DNA from: Bacteroidales bacterium
GTDB taxonomy: Bacteria; Bacteroidota; Bacteroidia; Bacteroidales; UBA932
NCBI GenBank assembly: GCA_017961345.1
Contig: JAGCXP010000020.1
Location: forward strand, 16,719 to 80,718
Direction: 5' to 3'
DNA length: 64,000 nucleotides
The translations under genes and the position numbers were made by a program. This document shows positions 1-9,065 of this stretch, piece after piece (position 1 is the stretch's first letter; each line of letters starts with the position of its first letter). The notes below the pieces were generated by a model. The model was not told where the DNA came from. It saw only the letters and a program-made list of their open reading frames with translations, and did not search any database.

Positions 1-1
1 C

Positions 2-376
2 CGGGCGCTTCTTTCGCTAGACGGTCTTGACGAGGACCGATTGGGCTTGCTGCGCAAACAATATTACCGCTATATTACCCTTACGCTGTCCAATATCGGG
101 GGTGCGGTGCAGGGGAAACCCGTTTCGCGCAGCGTCCGTCGCAAGACGCTGGAGTTTGTTTTCGATGCGCTCGAGACGGTGCCCGCGGAACTAGCCGACG
201 GGAAACAGGAACGCCAGATTCTGGATGAACTGGTCGGAAATTTCCTCCCTCAACGCCTTTTTTCTACAAAAGGGAAGACCGAAATCCTTGATTATTACAA
301 ACATCTTTCTTATCTTTGTCGGAAACACCCTCGTCTGAAGATGAAGGACGGGATCCTGTGGAAACAATTTAATTAA
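2..376 (+). CDS. C-terminal part of an unidentified protein (5' end outside window)
   Basis: The frame is open from the left edge of the window to a TAA at 374-376, so this is the last 124 codons of a longer gene. The visible part is basic and mostly helical in character, with no membrane segment, no cysteine cluster and no motif I can assign. The ending (a Lys/Arg-rich stretch followed by WKQFN) reminds me of the tails of Bacteroidales family-2 glycosyltransferases, but that is only an impression. It ends 12 bases before the next lipoprotein gene on the same strand, so the two could be co-transcribed; no promoter is visible between them. I do not assign a function. Confidence 0.6.
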   Translation, partial: RALLSLDGLDEDRLGLLRKQYYRYITLTLSNIGGAVQGKPVSRSVRRKTLEFVFDALETVPAELADGKQERQILDELVGNFLPQRLFSTKGKTEILDYYKHLSYLCRKHPRLKMKDGILWKQFN

Positions 377-388
377 TTTTATAGCACT

Positions 389-1711
389 ATGTTCCAACCC
401 AAAATTACCCTCAAAGCCCTCGCGGCTCTCGCCGCCGGTGTGTTGCTTTTTGCTTGCAACAAAGAGAATGGAAAGAAAGGTGACGATCCTACGCCTGCAC
501 CTACGCCCGCAGGACCTTCCTTGACTGTCGCTCCCGAAGCGCTCAACTTCGCGTTCAACGCTTCCGATCCCCAGACCCTGACCGTTACGGCAAATGTTGC
601 CTGGGAGAGCGACTATGAAGCCGCATGGCTCGCCCCCACCCCTACGGAGGGGTCCGGTAATGCGACCGTTTCCGTTGAAGTCGCTCCCAACACGACCCTT
701 CAGTCCCGTACCGCCACCATTACCTTTAAGTCCGGCGAACTGACCGCGACCGTTACGGTGACGCAGGCCCCCGACGAAGATGCCGTTGCCGCGGCAAAAC
801 TCCTCCGCCAGAAAGACTCTACGGCCCTGATGGCCATCTACACTGCTTCGAATGGCGCAACGTGGAAGGACGGCCGGGTGTGGGATCTGACCCAGCCGAT
901 GGATAAATGGTATGGTGTCACCGTTGATACGACGGCTACCGACCTGGGCCGTGTGGTCGAATTGAAGCTTTCTGCCAGTACGGTTCCGACGACCACCGCT
1001 GAGTGGACCATCCCTGCTGCCATCGGTGACCTCACCGAATTGACGACGTTCCAGATTGAGAAGAGCCGTGTCACCGGCGCTCTTCCCGATGAACTCTACA
1101 CGCTGACCAAACTGAAAAAACTCTATCTGAACAACAACAACATCACCGGCAGCTTCTCGACCGCGCTGGGCGATCTTACGGAACTCGAAGAACTTCGCAT
1201 TCTGGCCAGCGCCAACTTCACTGGCACGATTCCGACGACCATCGGCAATCTGAAAAAGCTCAGATCGATTTCCCTTTCCCAGACGAAGATTAAGGGATCC
1301 ATTCCCACAGAGCTGGCCGGATGTACCTCCCTTCAGCAGTTCATGGCCTTTCAGTGCCAGTTGAGCGGCGAACTTCCGGAGATTTGGGATCAGTTCAAGA
1401 ATAATTTCTCGATCTTGATGCTCTACGGCAACAGCGATCTGTATGGTCCCCTTCCGACTTCGCTCGGCAATATCACAACCGGCGCCGCCACTCTTTCCAT
1501 TCAGTTGTACAACTGTAATTTCGAAGGTGGCATCCCTGCCTCTTTTGCCAATCTCCCGGCCGCCTGCAAACAGCTGTTCCTGGATGGAAACTGTCTGGAG
1601 GGTCAGATTCCCGCCGCCGTGGTCGCCCACGCCAACTACAATACCTGGAAGACGGGTAACTCGAGTCACCTGCTCTTCAACCAGCAGGAAGGTTATGTTC
1701 TGTACGAGTAA
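389..1711 (+). CDS. Surface lipoprotein with BACON domain and plant-type leucine-rich repeats
   Basis: The 440-residue product starts with a lipoprotein signal (LLFAC lipobox near residue 24) and a Pro/Thr-rich linker, so it is probably anchored in the outer membrane. Residues about 45-130 form a BACON-like beta domain, a carbohydrate- or mucin-associated module common in Bacteroidetes surface proteins. Residues about 190-420 hold at least five leucine-rich repeats of the plant-like LxxLxxLxLxxNxLxGxIP type, seen as repeated 'LTELxxL', 'LKKL' and 'G(S/T)IP' units. LRR lipoproteins of this kind usually bind proteins or glycans at the cell surface. The gene lies 12 bases after the truncated upstream gene and is closed by a strong terminator at 1735-1767. 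The partner molecule cannot be predicted from sequence. Confidence 0.8.
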   Translation: MFQPKITLKALAALAAGVLLFACNKENGKKGDDPTPAPTPAGPSLTVAPEALNFAFNASDPQTLTVTANVAWESDYEAAWLAPTPTEGSGNATVSVEVAPNTTLQSRTATITFKSGELTATVTVTQAPDEDAVAAAKLLRQKDSTALMAIYTASNGATWKDGRVWDLTQPMDKWYGVTVDTTATDLGRVVELKLSASTVPTTTAEWTIPAAIGDLTELTTFQIEKSRVTGALPDELYTLTKLKKLYLNNNNITGSFSTALGDLTELEELRILASANFTGTIPTTIGNLKKLRSISLSQTKIKGSIPTELAGCTSLQQFMAFQCQLSGELPEIWDQFKNNFSILMLYGNSDLYGPLPTSLGNITTGAATLSIQLYNCNFEGGIPASFANLPAACKQLFLDGNCLEGQIPAAVVAHANYNTWKTGNSSHLLFNQQEGYVLYE

Positions 1712-1734
1712 TCGATTGTCCGAATATCTGTAAT

Positions 1735-1767
1735 AAGGGTTGGTCAAAAAACGGCCAACCCTTTTTT
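1735..1767 (+). terminator. Rho-independent terminator after the BACON/LRR gene
   Basis: A 9-bp perfect stem (AAGGGTTGG at 1735-1743, CCAACCCTT at 1755-1763) encloses an 11-base loop and runs into six T residues. It lies 24 bases after the stop codon of the BACON/LRR gene and separates that gene from the outer-membrane operon beginning at 1819. Confidence 0.85.
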
Positions 1768-1806
1768 GTGTCCTGCCCGTCCGTTTTTTTATCCCGCGAT
1801 TTTTTC

Positions 1807-1814
1807 TACCTTTG
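1807..1814 (+). promoter_or_regulatory. Bacteroidetes -7 element TAccTTTG
   Basis: TACCTTTG matches the phylum consensus TAnnTTTG. Only four bases separate it from the ATG at 1819, so the transcript is expected to start at or next to the initiation codon and be leaderless or nearly so. This position also supports 1819 over the upstream alternative start codon. Confidence 0.75.
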
Positions 1815-1818
1815 CGAA

Positions 1819-3084
1819 ATGAACATCACTAATAACTTTTGCCTGCTGCTGCTATCCATCGGCCTTCTCGCCGCTTGCGGAAAAAGCGCGCCCGAAACTC
1901 CCGTTACCCCTGAACCCTCTCCGTTTCCGCCTACCCCTTCCGGGTCGAAGGACACGACGCGGATTGAAAGCCGGGCGAACTGTTTTATCGTGAAACCGGG
2001 AACCCTTGCTATCTTCGCCCCCTGCAAGGGGAATTCGAAAGAGGATGTGCCAGCTGCAGCGGCGCGACTCCTCTGGCAGGACGATCCCGCCCTGGTAAGC
2101 AGCGCGGCCCTCAAAGACGGAAAAATCGAAGTGGATATTCTGGAGAACAAAACGGGAAACGCGCTCGTCTGTGCAACGGATGCGGGTGGAGCCGTTCTCT
2201 GGAGCTGGCATCTCTGGGTGGTGCCGAATGCCTTTGTCGGGGATGTCACCGTTTTTACATCTCAGGGAAATTATACTTTCCAAGATTGCAACCTGGGCGC
2301 CCTTTCCGCATTGGCTCGCGATGATTCCTCCACGGGGCTGGTCTATCAGTGGGGGCGCAAGGACCCCTTCCCGGGGCCGGTCTATACGGATGCAACGGCC
2401 GGTCAGCGGAAGATTTATAACAAGGATGGCGCGGAAATCCAGCTCACCTACGAAAGCCTGGCGCCTGGCGTTCTGAACAATCTGGCTACCGCGATGGCCC
2501 ATCCTGAGGTGAGTTATTGGTCGACGGCCACCGGCGGCAACGACGGCAACTACAGTTGGCTGACGACAAAATGGGATGACGCCGAAATGGACGGGGTGGA
2601 CACACTCTGGAACAACGCCGGGCACAAAACCCTCTACGACCCCTGCCCGGAGGGCTACAAAGTGGCGGATACGACGGCCTGGTCCGCCGTGTTTGCCCAG
2701 CCGGACACCACGACGCTGTTCAACCGGGTCTATGTCGTCAGCCCTGATATTTCATCGGGCTGGGCGCCGAGCCGACGAGCGCAGTTTGTCTGGCAGTCGC
2801 AGTTCAGAGGTGTGCGCTTTGGGGGTATGGATTTCATGGCCGGCGGCTATTTCGACCACCAGGGAAGGGTGAAGAGCATTCCCACAGACAAGGCCATTCA
2901 CGCCCGTTCCTGGACTTCGACCACTTATACGCCCCGTACCCTCAATTACCATTTCGGGGCCTATGCCGCTCATGTCGGGCCGGATTATACCAACCGGCGG
3001 GGTGAGTTCAAGTTTTACGACTCATCTCCGGTCGTGCCTCACAAATTCAGCACGCTCAATCCGGTTCGCTGCCGTCGCGAATAG
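1819..3084 (+). CDS. Surface lipoprotein with FISUMP-like C-terminal domain
   Basis: The 421-residue product has a lipoprotein signal with an LLAAC lipobox (Cys about residue 20) and a Pro-rich spacer. The C-terminal two thirds carry hallmarks of the FISUMP-like extracellular domain found in many Bacteroidetes surface proteins: a 'YQWGRKDPFP' block, 'YDPCPEGYKV', and a final 'NPVRC' followed by basic residues. The ATG at 1819 was chosen because the promoter element sits at 1807-1814 and because it gives a proper lipoprotein signal. It ends 11 bases before a TonB-dependent receptor and is probably the first gene of that operon. A role as the exposed ligand-binding or accessory lipoprotein is inferred only from context. 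Confidence 0.7.
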   Translation: MNITNNFCLLLLSIGLLAACGKSAPETPVTPEPSPFPPTPSGSKDTTRIESRANCFIVKPGTLAIFAPCKGNSKEDVPAAAARLLWQDDPALVSSAALKDGKIEVDILENKTGNALVCATDAGGAVLWSWHLWVVPNAFVGDVTVFTSQGNYTFQDCNLGALSALARDDSSTGLVYQWGRKDPFPGPVYTDATAGQRKIYNKDGAEIQLTYESLAPGVLNNLATAMAHPEVSYWSTATGGNDGNYSWLTTKWDDAEMDGVDTLWNNAGHKTLYDPCPEGYKVADTTAWSAVFAQPDTTTLFNRVYVVSPDISSGWAPSRRAQFVWQSQFRGVRFGGMDFMAGGYFDHQGRVKSIPTDKAIHARSWTSTTYTPRTLNYHFGAYAAHVGPDYTNRRGEFKFYDSSPVVPHKFSTLNPVRCRRE

Positions 3085-3095
3085 TTTTGTAAGTT

Positions 3096-5996
3096 GTGAC
3101 TCGTCGGCTGACCCTTCTTTTTCTGGCATTTTTTCTGTCCTGCGGGGTTCTTCGCTCGGCGGAAACGATGCGTTTGTGGGGAAAGGTGGTCTCGGAGGGC
3201 GGGGCAAGCGTTGAGGCGGCCGTCATACAGCTGCCCGTCAGCGGGCAATGGACCGTTACCGACAAAAACGGCGTCTTTTCTTTTTCCAACGCTCCGGCCG
3301 GGGATTTGGAAATCAAGGTCACTTGCCTGGGCTATTTGGAAGGAAGCTTTCGTTCCGGGAAAAAACGGGGCGAACTGACGCTGGTCCTCAAAGAAGATAA
3401 TCTCGCCCTTGAGTCGGCCGTCGTGACGGCGGAAGAGAGTTCTTCCAGCGCGGCGACCACGCGGAAAATTGACCGCAAGGCCCTCGACCACCTGCAGCTG
3501 TTGGACGTGGGAGATATCTCCAGCCTGCTTCCCGGTGGGAAAACGGTGTCGCCGGATCTGACCGGCGGGGAGAGTCAGTTCGCCGTACGTGGTTCCAGTT
3601 TCGGAACGGCCCTCGAGGTGGACGGCGTGCGCCTCTCCAACAATGCTTCCGCCACCCAGACCGAAGGGGTGTCCACGCGCAACATCGCCACGTCCGATGT
3701 GGCATCCGTCGAGGTGATTTCCGGCATTCCTTCCGTTGAATACGGAGATCTGACCGGCGGCGTGGTCCGCATCCGGACGCAGAACGGAAAGACCCCGTGG
3801 AAGGTCAGCGTGACTGCGGGTCCCCGGACCAAACAGATTTCCCTCGCCAAGGGTTTTTCCACCGACAAGGCCGGTGTGTTCAACGTCTCCGCCGAGCGGA
3901 CGCGCTCCGTTCGCAACCTGGCTTCCCCCTATACCGCCTATGTCCGCAACGGGGCCTCCCTCAAATGGTCGCAGACCTTCAACAAGGACCGCAGTCCGCT
4001 GCGGCTGAGTGCCGTCCTGACGGGAAACATCGGCGGAATGGACAGCCATTCCGACCCGGACGCCAATATCGGCAACTACAGCAAGGCGCGGGATAACCTC
4101 TTCCGCGGGCAGTTGAGTCTGGACTGGATGGCGAACCTGTCCTGGCTCACCAATCTCGAAGTGACGGCCTCCGTTTCCTATGCCGACAAACTCCAGGAAA
4201 CCGCAACCCGAAAGAGTTATGCCACCGCTCCCGTGGCGATACACGGGATCCAGGAGGGGTATTTCGTGGCTCAGTCCTATGCCGAATATCCCGATGCACC
4301 GGTCGTCCTGCTCAAAAGCGGAAGCTGGTATGAAAAGTCCTATACCGACAGCCGTCCGCTGGATTACAGCCTCAAAGCGAAGGCCACGTGGAACAAGGCC
4401 TGGGGCGGCATTACCAGTCTGCTGAAACTGGGCCTGCATTTCGACGGCACGCGCAATTTCGGCCGTGGACTGTACTATGAGACGCTCGCCGAGGCGCCCG
4501 ACTGGCGGCCCTGGCCCTACTCCGACCTGCCCGCAATGCACAACCTCGCCCTCTTCGTGGAGGAGAACCTGACCCTTCCGATCGGAAGCACGCGACTGCA
4601 ACTGACCGGCGGTCTTCGCTGGGACAACACCCTGCTCGAGCGAACGCAGTACGGGGCGGTCAGCAGCCTGTCTCCCCGCGGCAATCTCAAATATACCCTG
4701 ATCGAAGGCAAGGGCTTTGTCCGTCACCTTTCCCTGCGCGGCGGCTACGGCATCGCCTGCAAACTGCCTTCCTTCCAGATTCTCTATCCGAGCCCTTCCT
4801 ATACCGACGTGCTGAGTTTTACGCCCGGCACCCTGCCGGACGGGAGCACCTGGTATGCCTGGTATATCCTGCCCCATACGCTCGAATACAATCCGTCCCT
4901 GCGCTGGCAGAAAGCCCGCCAGAGCGAAGTGGGTCTGGACTTGGAACTGCCGTTTGTCAAATTGTCCCTGTCCGCCTGGTACAACCGGCAGGAAGACAGT
5001 TATGTCATTCGCAAACGCTACGAGCCCTACCATTTCAAGTTTACCGATCAAAAGTCCCTGGATGCGCTCACCATTCCGGCGGAAAACCGGATTTATTCCA
5101 TTGACCGCGAAAGCGGCATCGTGACCGTTTCCGACCGCAGCGGAATCCTCCCTGCCCAACAATTGGTCGCCAAGGACCGCGACAGTTTCATTGCTCAATC
5201 CTACCCGGACAACAGTTCTCCCACCCATCGCGCCGGTGTGGAGTGGGTGTTGGAATTCAAGCAGATCAAGGCCATCCGCACCTCTTTCCGCGTGGACGGC
5301 AGTTATACCTATTATAAGAGTCTGGATGCGCAGGTGCAGCCCTATTATCCCAGTACCCTGCTCGCAGACGGCAACTACTATCCGTACGTGGGCTATTATG
5401 TGGGCGGCGCGTCGGCCTCCAACGGCACGCGCAGCGAAAGCGTGGACCTGAATCTGACGACCATCACCCACATTCCCAAGGTCCGCCTGATTTTCACGCT
5501 CAAACTGGAAGCCGGACTGATGCGTTACCGCCAGGCCCTTTCCGAAAGCCCGGACGGGGCCCGCAGTTATGCCGTGAACGACAAGGGAGCCTTCGAGCCT
5601 TCGGATGAGAATATTTACGATTCCAACCGTTACACCATCACCTATCCTAGCTATTATGTGAGCGTGATGAATCCGGGAACGCCCATTCCGTTCCGGGAGC
5701 GTTTCGCCTGGGCGAAGGATAACGACCCGGAGTTGTACCAGACCCTGCAGTGGATGGTCATCCGTTCCAATTACGGCTATACGATGAACGCGTCGCGGAT
5801 TTCCCCCTTCTTCTCCGCCAATTTCAGCGTCACGAAGGAAATCGGAAAGATTGCCTCGCTCTCTTTCTATGCCAACAATTTCGTGCACAACATGGGGACG
5901 GTCACCTCTTCCCAGAACGGGAATGAACTGCCTCTTTTTGGCAGTACTTATATCCCGGAATTCTATTACGGTCTTACGCTGCGCCTGAAGTTTTAA
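3096..5996 (+). CDS. TonB-dependent outer-membrane receptor with N-terminal carboxypeptidase-regulatory-like domain
   Basis: The 966-residue product starts at a GTG and has a Sec signal peptide of about 22 residues. Residues about 25-100 form a CarboxypepD_reg-like beta-sandwich ('GKVVSEGGASVEAAVIQLP', 'VTCLGYLEG'), followed by a plug domain (about 110-230, with 'VEVISGIPSVEYGDLTGGVV' type sequence) and a 22-strand-type barrel ending in a C-terminal aromatic/basic 'LTLRLKF'. It takes up a ligand across the outer membrane using TonB energy. There is no SusD-like gene next door; instead it is followed 3 bases later by a DUF4876 lipoprotein and then a DUF6850-type barrel, a set that recurs in Bacteroidales. 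The substrate is unknown; metal chelates or another non-glycan ligand are as plausible as sugar. Confidence 0.85.
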   Translation: MTRRLTLLFLAFFLSCGVLRSAETMRLWGKVVSEGGASVEAAVIQLPVSGQWTVTDKNGVFSFSNAPAGDLEIKVTCLGYLEGSFRSGKKRGELTLVLKEDNLALESAVVTAEESSSSAATTRKIDRKALDHLQLLDVGDISSLLPGGKTVSPDLTGGESQFAVRGSSFGTALEVDGVRLSNNASATQTEGVSTRNIATSDVASVEVISGIPSVEYGDLTGGVVRIRTQNGKTPWKVSVTAGPRTKQISLAKGFSTDKAGVFNVSAERTRSVRNLASPYTAYVRNGASLKWSQTFNKDRSPLRLSAVLTGNIGGMDSHSDPDANIGNYSKARDNLFRGQLSLDWMANLSWLTNLEVTASVSYADKLQETATRKSYATAPVAIHGIQEGYFVAQSYAEYPDAPVVLLKSGSWYEKSYTDSRPLDYSLKAKATWNKAWGGITSLLKLGLHFDGTRNFGRGLYYETLAEAPDWRPWPYSDLPAMHNLALFVEENLTLPIGSTRLQLTGGLRWDNTLLERTQYGAVSSLSPRGNLKYTLIEGKGFVRHLSLRGGYGIACKLPSFQILYPSPSYTDVLSFTPGTLPDGSTWYAWYILPHTLEYNPSLRWQKARQSEVGLDLELPFVKLSLSAWYNRQEDSYVIRKRYEPYHFKFTDQKSLDALTIPAENRIYSIDRESGIVTVSDRSGILPAQQLVAKDRDSFIAQSYPDNSSPTHRAGVEWVLEFKQIKAIRTSFRVDGSYTYYKSLDAQVQPYYPSTLLADGNYYPYVGYYVGGASASNGTRSESVDLNLTTITHIPKVRLIFTLKLEAGLMRYRQALSESPDGARSYAVNDKGAFEPSDENIYDSNRYTITYPSYYVSVMNPGTPIPFRERFAWAKDNDPELYQTLQWMVIRSNYGYTMNASRISPFFSANFSVTKEIGKIASLSFYANNFVHNMGTVTSSQNGNELPLFGSTYIPEFYYGLTLRLKF

Positions 5997-5999
5997 GGA

Positions 6000-7289
6000 A
6001 TGAAAAGATATTTTGTGCTCATATGCTTGCTGCTGACGCTCTCCTGCGGGAAGAGTTCGCTGCCAGTTCCCGCGCTCTACGAAGTGGACGTGGCGCTGAG
6101 TTATCCCACCGAAAGCGGTGTGGCGCCCCACGCCGGGGTGACGGTGCGCCTGAGCGGAACGATGCTCTCGCTGGAGGAAAGGACGAATACGGGAGGTAGG
6201 GCCGTTTTCCGGGTGCCGGCCGGTATCTACAAACTGTTCGTGTCGGAAAAGACTGACGGTCAGTATTTCAACGCCGGCAAAGAAGTGATTGTCCGGAGCG
6301 CGGGAGAGCCCCTTTCCTGCCCGGTCGACCTCTCCGTCTCCCGGACCAGTCCGCTCATTATCAAGGAGTTCTACTGTGGCGGCTGTCCGAGGGAAGACAG
6401 CGGTTTCTATGCCAACGACAAGTACGCCATCCTCTACAACAATTCTTCCACTGTCATCCTGCTCAACAACGTGGGCCTGGCGATGACCTATCCTTATCCG
6501 GCTACGAATACGACCAATTACGACTACGAAGGCGGCGTGCTGAGTTACGAGGCGGCGGGAACGGCTCCGGCGGGTCTGGCGTTCTGGACCTTCGCCGCGG
6601 ACGAGCCCCTCTTGCTGGGCCCCGGGCAGCAGAAACTCGTCGTGCTCGCGTATGCCATCGACCACACGCGCACCTTCCCAAAATCCGTGGACCTGAGCCT
6701 GCCGGAATACTACGTGGTCTATGATTCCGAAGCCACCAAAAACCATACGGCGCCCTCGGAGCGCATCCCCACCTCGCATTATCTCAAGGTCTGGAACTAC
6801 GGCTTGACCGGCAACTGGGCGATGGACCGGATGTCCCCGGCATTCTTTATTTTCTCGCCCGAGTCGGGAGCCGCGCTCGAAGCGTTTTTCCGGGACGGGA
6901 GCAATGTTTCCCTCTACAACAACAAGATCAATTTCCCGCGCAAGATGATTCCGCGTTCCTGGCTGCTGGATGGCATAGAGGTGTTTGAAAAAGACAATGT
7001 AAAGAACAAGAAACGTTTGCCTTCGCACCTGGACCTGGGGGCCGTCGATATGATCGGCGGGCTGGGCTACACCCTCTATCGCAACGTGGACAAGGCGGCG
7101 ACCGAGGCCCTTGCGGAGAATGCGGGGAAACTGGTTTACAATTATGACGGGGGAGCGGAGGGGAGTACCGACCCTTCCGGCATCGATGCGGAAGCCTCCC
7201 TTGCCGCCGGGGCGCGGATTGTCTATCAGGACACGAACGATTCCTCCCAGGATTTTCACCTTCGTAAAAAATCCTCTTTGAAGCCATGA
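6000..7289 (+). CDS. DUF4876 family lipoprotein
   Basis: The 429-residue product begins with a short lipoprotein signal (LTLSC lipobox, Cys about 16). An N-terminal beta domain of about 100 residues looks like a carboxypeptidase-regulatory or Ig-like fold ('TNTGGRAVFRVPAGIYKL'). The rest contains the DUF4876 signature region ('IIKEFYCGGCP', 'YILYNNSS'-like text and 'LNNVGLA'), related in look to lamin-tail-like surface domains. It is translated from 3 bases after the TonB receptor stop and overlaps the next gene by ATGA, so translational coupling within the operon is likely. The family has no established biochemical function that I know of; co-operonic occurrence suggests it serves the receptor as an outer-membrane partner. 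Confidence 0.75.
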   Translation: MKRYFVLICLLLTLSCGKSSLPVPALYEVDVALSYPTESGVAPHAGVTVRLSGTMLSLEERTNTGGRAVFRVPAGIYKLFVSEKTDGQYFNAGKEVIVRSAGEPLSCPVDLSVSRTSPLIIKEFYCGGCPREDSGFYANDKYAILYNNSSTVILLNNVGLAMTYPYPATNTTNYDYEGGVLSYEAAGTAPAGLAFWTFAADEPLLLGPGQQKLVVLAYAIDHTRTFPKSVDLSLPEYYVVYDSEATKNHTAPSERIPTSHYLKVWNYGLTGNWAMDRMSPAFFIFSPESGAALEAFFRDGSNVSLYNNKINFPRKMIPRSWLLDGIEVFEKDNVKNKKRLPSHLDLGAVDMIGGLGYTLYRNVDKAATEALAENAGKLVYNYDGGAEGSTDPSGIDAEASLAAGARIVYQDTNDSSQDFHLRKKSSLKP

Positions 7290-8959
7290 CGGGGCGCTCT
7301 TTCATACCTTCGTTTGTTCGAGAGGCGGACCGCTATTTCAGCGTGGTCGCCCTGGCATTCGCCCTGTTGGCGGCACAGACGGCGCTGGCTTCTGAGAGAG
7401 CGCTTGCTTCGGCGAACGCGGCGGCGGTCTCGGATGCGCCCTCCCGCTATGATTACGACTATGTCAAGGGTTTGCAGCCCTGGCTCTTTACCCGTAATCC
7501 CGCGGGGCTCGGTCGGCTCGGCGGCGGGAGGCTGGTTCGCGTAAGCGGTGTGTTGGGCAAGGAAAACGGGGGCTACCATTCCTACAACGGCTCTCCCGAC
7601 AGTTTCTCGGCCGGCCTGGACGCGGAGGCCTATACCCCACTGGGCGAGCGGCTATACCTGTCCGGAGAGGTGGGCTATACCTATTTCTACGGAAAGAACA
7701 TGACCGCTTCCGCCTGGGCCGATCCGTATCTGATGCCCTTCGATCTGGTAGAGGATGCGGCGAACGCGGGCGCGAAACAGCGGGAACGCTACCATCTGTC
7801 CGGGGGCATTGCATTCGAGGCATTCCGCGACTTCTCCCTGGGCGCAAAAGTGGACTATACCTCGGGCAACTATGTCAAAATGAAAGACCTTCGGCACAGC
7901 AACCAGCTTATGGATCTGACGGTTGACGCGGGTATCTGCTGGCATCCCGGCGCGTGGGGCATCGGCCTGAACTACACTTACCGCCGACGCGTGGAAACCC
8001 TTGCCTTCCAGCAAAGCGGGGAGAGCGCACGCTCCTATTCCGAACTCATCAGTTACGGCGCCTTCTACGGCCGCCGCCAGATATTCTCGGCCAACACCTA
8101 TGTCTCCAGCGAGAGCCAACCGCTTCGGGATGGCTGGCATGGCGGCGCTCTGCAACTGTCCTATACCCTGCCCGGCGGGGGGAAACTTTTGGGCGAAGTC
8201 CTCGCCTCCTTCCGCAGCGGTTCCTACGGTATACCGGGTTCCAAGAACGTGGAATACGCCCGTCATCGCGGCACCGACCTCCGTGCCCGCGCCTACCTGC
8301 TCTTTCCATCCGGTGAAAACGAGCACCGGGTGCATCTGGAGGCGGGTTATTCCGCGCTGTCCGACTTTGAAAACGTCTATCGCTATCTCAACGATCCGGC
8401 CACGGGCAACACCGTGGTGGACTATTTGGGCAGCAACGAGGTCTCCCGCCGCCTGAACCTGGACGCGCTGGCGGATTACAAACTGTATTTCGGAACCGGC
8501 CAACGCCTTCCGCAGTGGACCGTTTCCGCCACCTTGCGGGGACTCGCGCAGAAGACGGACGTCTCGCTCTATCCCTTCTGGCGGCAGCAGCGCTGGTTCT
8601 CCGTTGGGTTGACGACGGCGGGAGAGCGTGTGTTTTTGTGGGGTCCCCATTTGCTGTCCGCCGGTTTGAACCTCGGCTTTTCAGCCGGCGGGGGCACGCC
8701 GGTACGCGACGGGGCGTATCTCGCCTCGGCCGAAGAGAGTACGCGTCCTGCCGAAGAGCCGCTCTATCTGTGGCAGGAGTATGAATTCCGCACCAAGCCC
8801 TGTTTGTCAATCGGCCTGCCCCTTCGTTATGGCTATCTCTTCGCCCGTCGCTACGACGCTTCCGTCGGCCTCAACCTCGGTTGGCAGCACGCCTTCGGTG
8901 CGACCTGCGTCGGCCCCAACCGTTTTGTCGCACAATTGATGCTCCAGCTGATTTTTTAA
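7286..8959 (+). CDS. DUF6850-type outer-membrane beta-barrel protein
   Basis: The start codon overlaps the stop of the DUF4876 gene (ATGA at 7286-7289). The 557-residue product has a signal peptide of about 35 residues and then alternating amphipathic strands rich in Tyr, Gly and Arg ('YLSGEVGYTYFYG', 'GIGLNYTYRRR', 'LNLGWQHAFG'), ending in 'QLMLQLIF' with a terminal Phe typical of barrel proteins. It matches my memory of the family that follows DUF4876 genes in Bacteroidales. It probably sits in the outer membrane and works with the upstream receptor and lipoproteins, but the cargo is unknown. Confidence 0.7.
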   Translation: MTGRSFIPSFVREADRYFSVVALAFALLAAQTALASERALASANAAAVSDAPSRYDYDYVKGLQPWLFTRNPAGLGRLGGGRLVRVSGVLGKENGGYHSYNGSPDSFSAGLDAEAYTPLGERLYLSGEVGYTYFYGKNMTASAWADPYLMPFDLVEDAANAGAKQRERYHLSGGIAFEAFRDFSLGAKVDYTSGNYVKMKDLRHSNQLMDLTVDAGICWHPGAWGIGLNYTYRRRVETLAFQQSGESARSYSELISYGAFYGRRQIFSANTYVSSESQPLRDGWHGGALQLSYTLPGGGKLLGEVLASFRSGSYGIPGSKNVEYARHRGTDLRARAYLLFPSGENEHRVHLEAGYSALSDFENVYRYLNDPATGNTVVDYLGSNEVSRRLNLDALADYKLYFGTGQRLPQWTVSATLRGLAQKTDVSLYPFWRQQRWFSVGLTTAGERVFLWGPHLLSAGLNLGFSAGGGTPVRDGAYLASAEESTRPAEEPLYLWQEYEFRTKPCLSIGLPLRYGYLFARRYDASVGLNLGWQHAFGATCVGPNRFVAQLMLQLIF

Positions 8960-9033
8960 TTAAGTGCCGGAGCACCTCTCCGTCTGTTGAAAACTTTTTG
9001 ATAACTGGCTGCTGCGCGCGGCAAAAAATTTTG

Positions 9034-9041
9034 TAAATTCG
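9034..9041 (+). promoter_or_regulatory. Possible -7 element (TAaaTTcG, one mismatch)
   Basis: TAAATTCG differs from TAnnTTTG by one base and lies 24 bases before the transketolase ATG in an otherwise gene-free 106-base spacer. It is the best candidate for starting the transketolase-sigma factor unit, but it is weaker than the other promoters in the window. Confidence 0.4.
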
Positions 9042-9065
9042 CCCTATCGAAAAAACCAAGCCAAA

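Noticed and set aside
191-1747. 518-codon open frame on the minus strand
   Set aside because: It lies antisense to the BACON/LRR lipoprotein, has low-complexity Gly/Arg-rich text and no domain; it is a GC-skew shadow.
3039-7259. 1406-codon open frame on the minus strand
   Set aside because: It runs opposite to the TonB receptor and DUF4876 genes, which have clear signal peptides and family motifs. The antisense product has no recognisable fold and is a codon-usage artefact.
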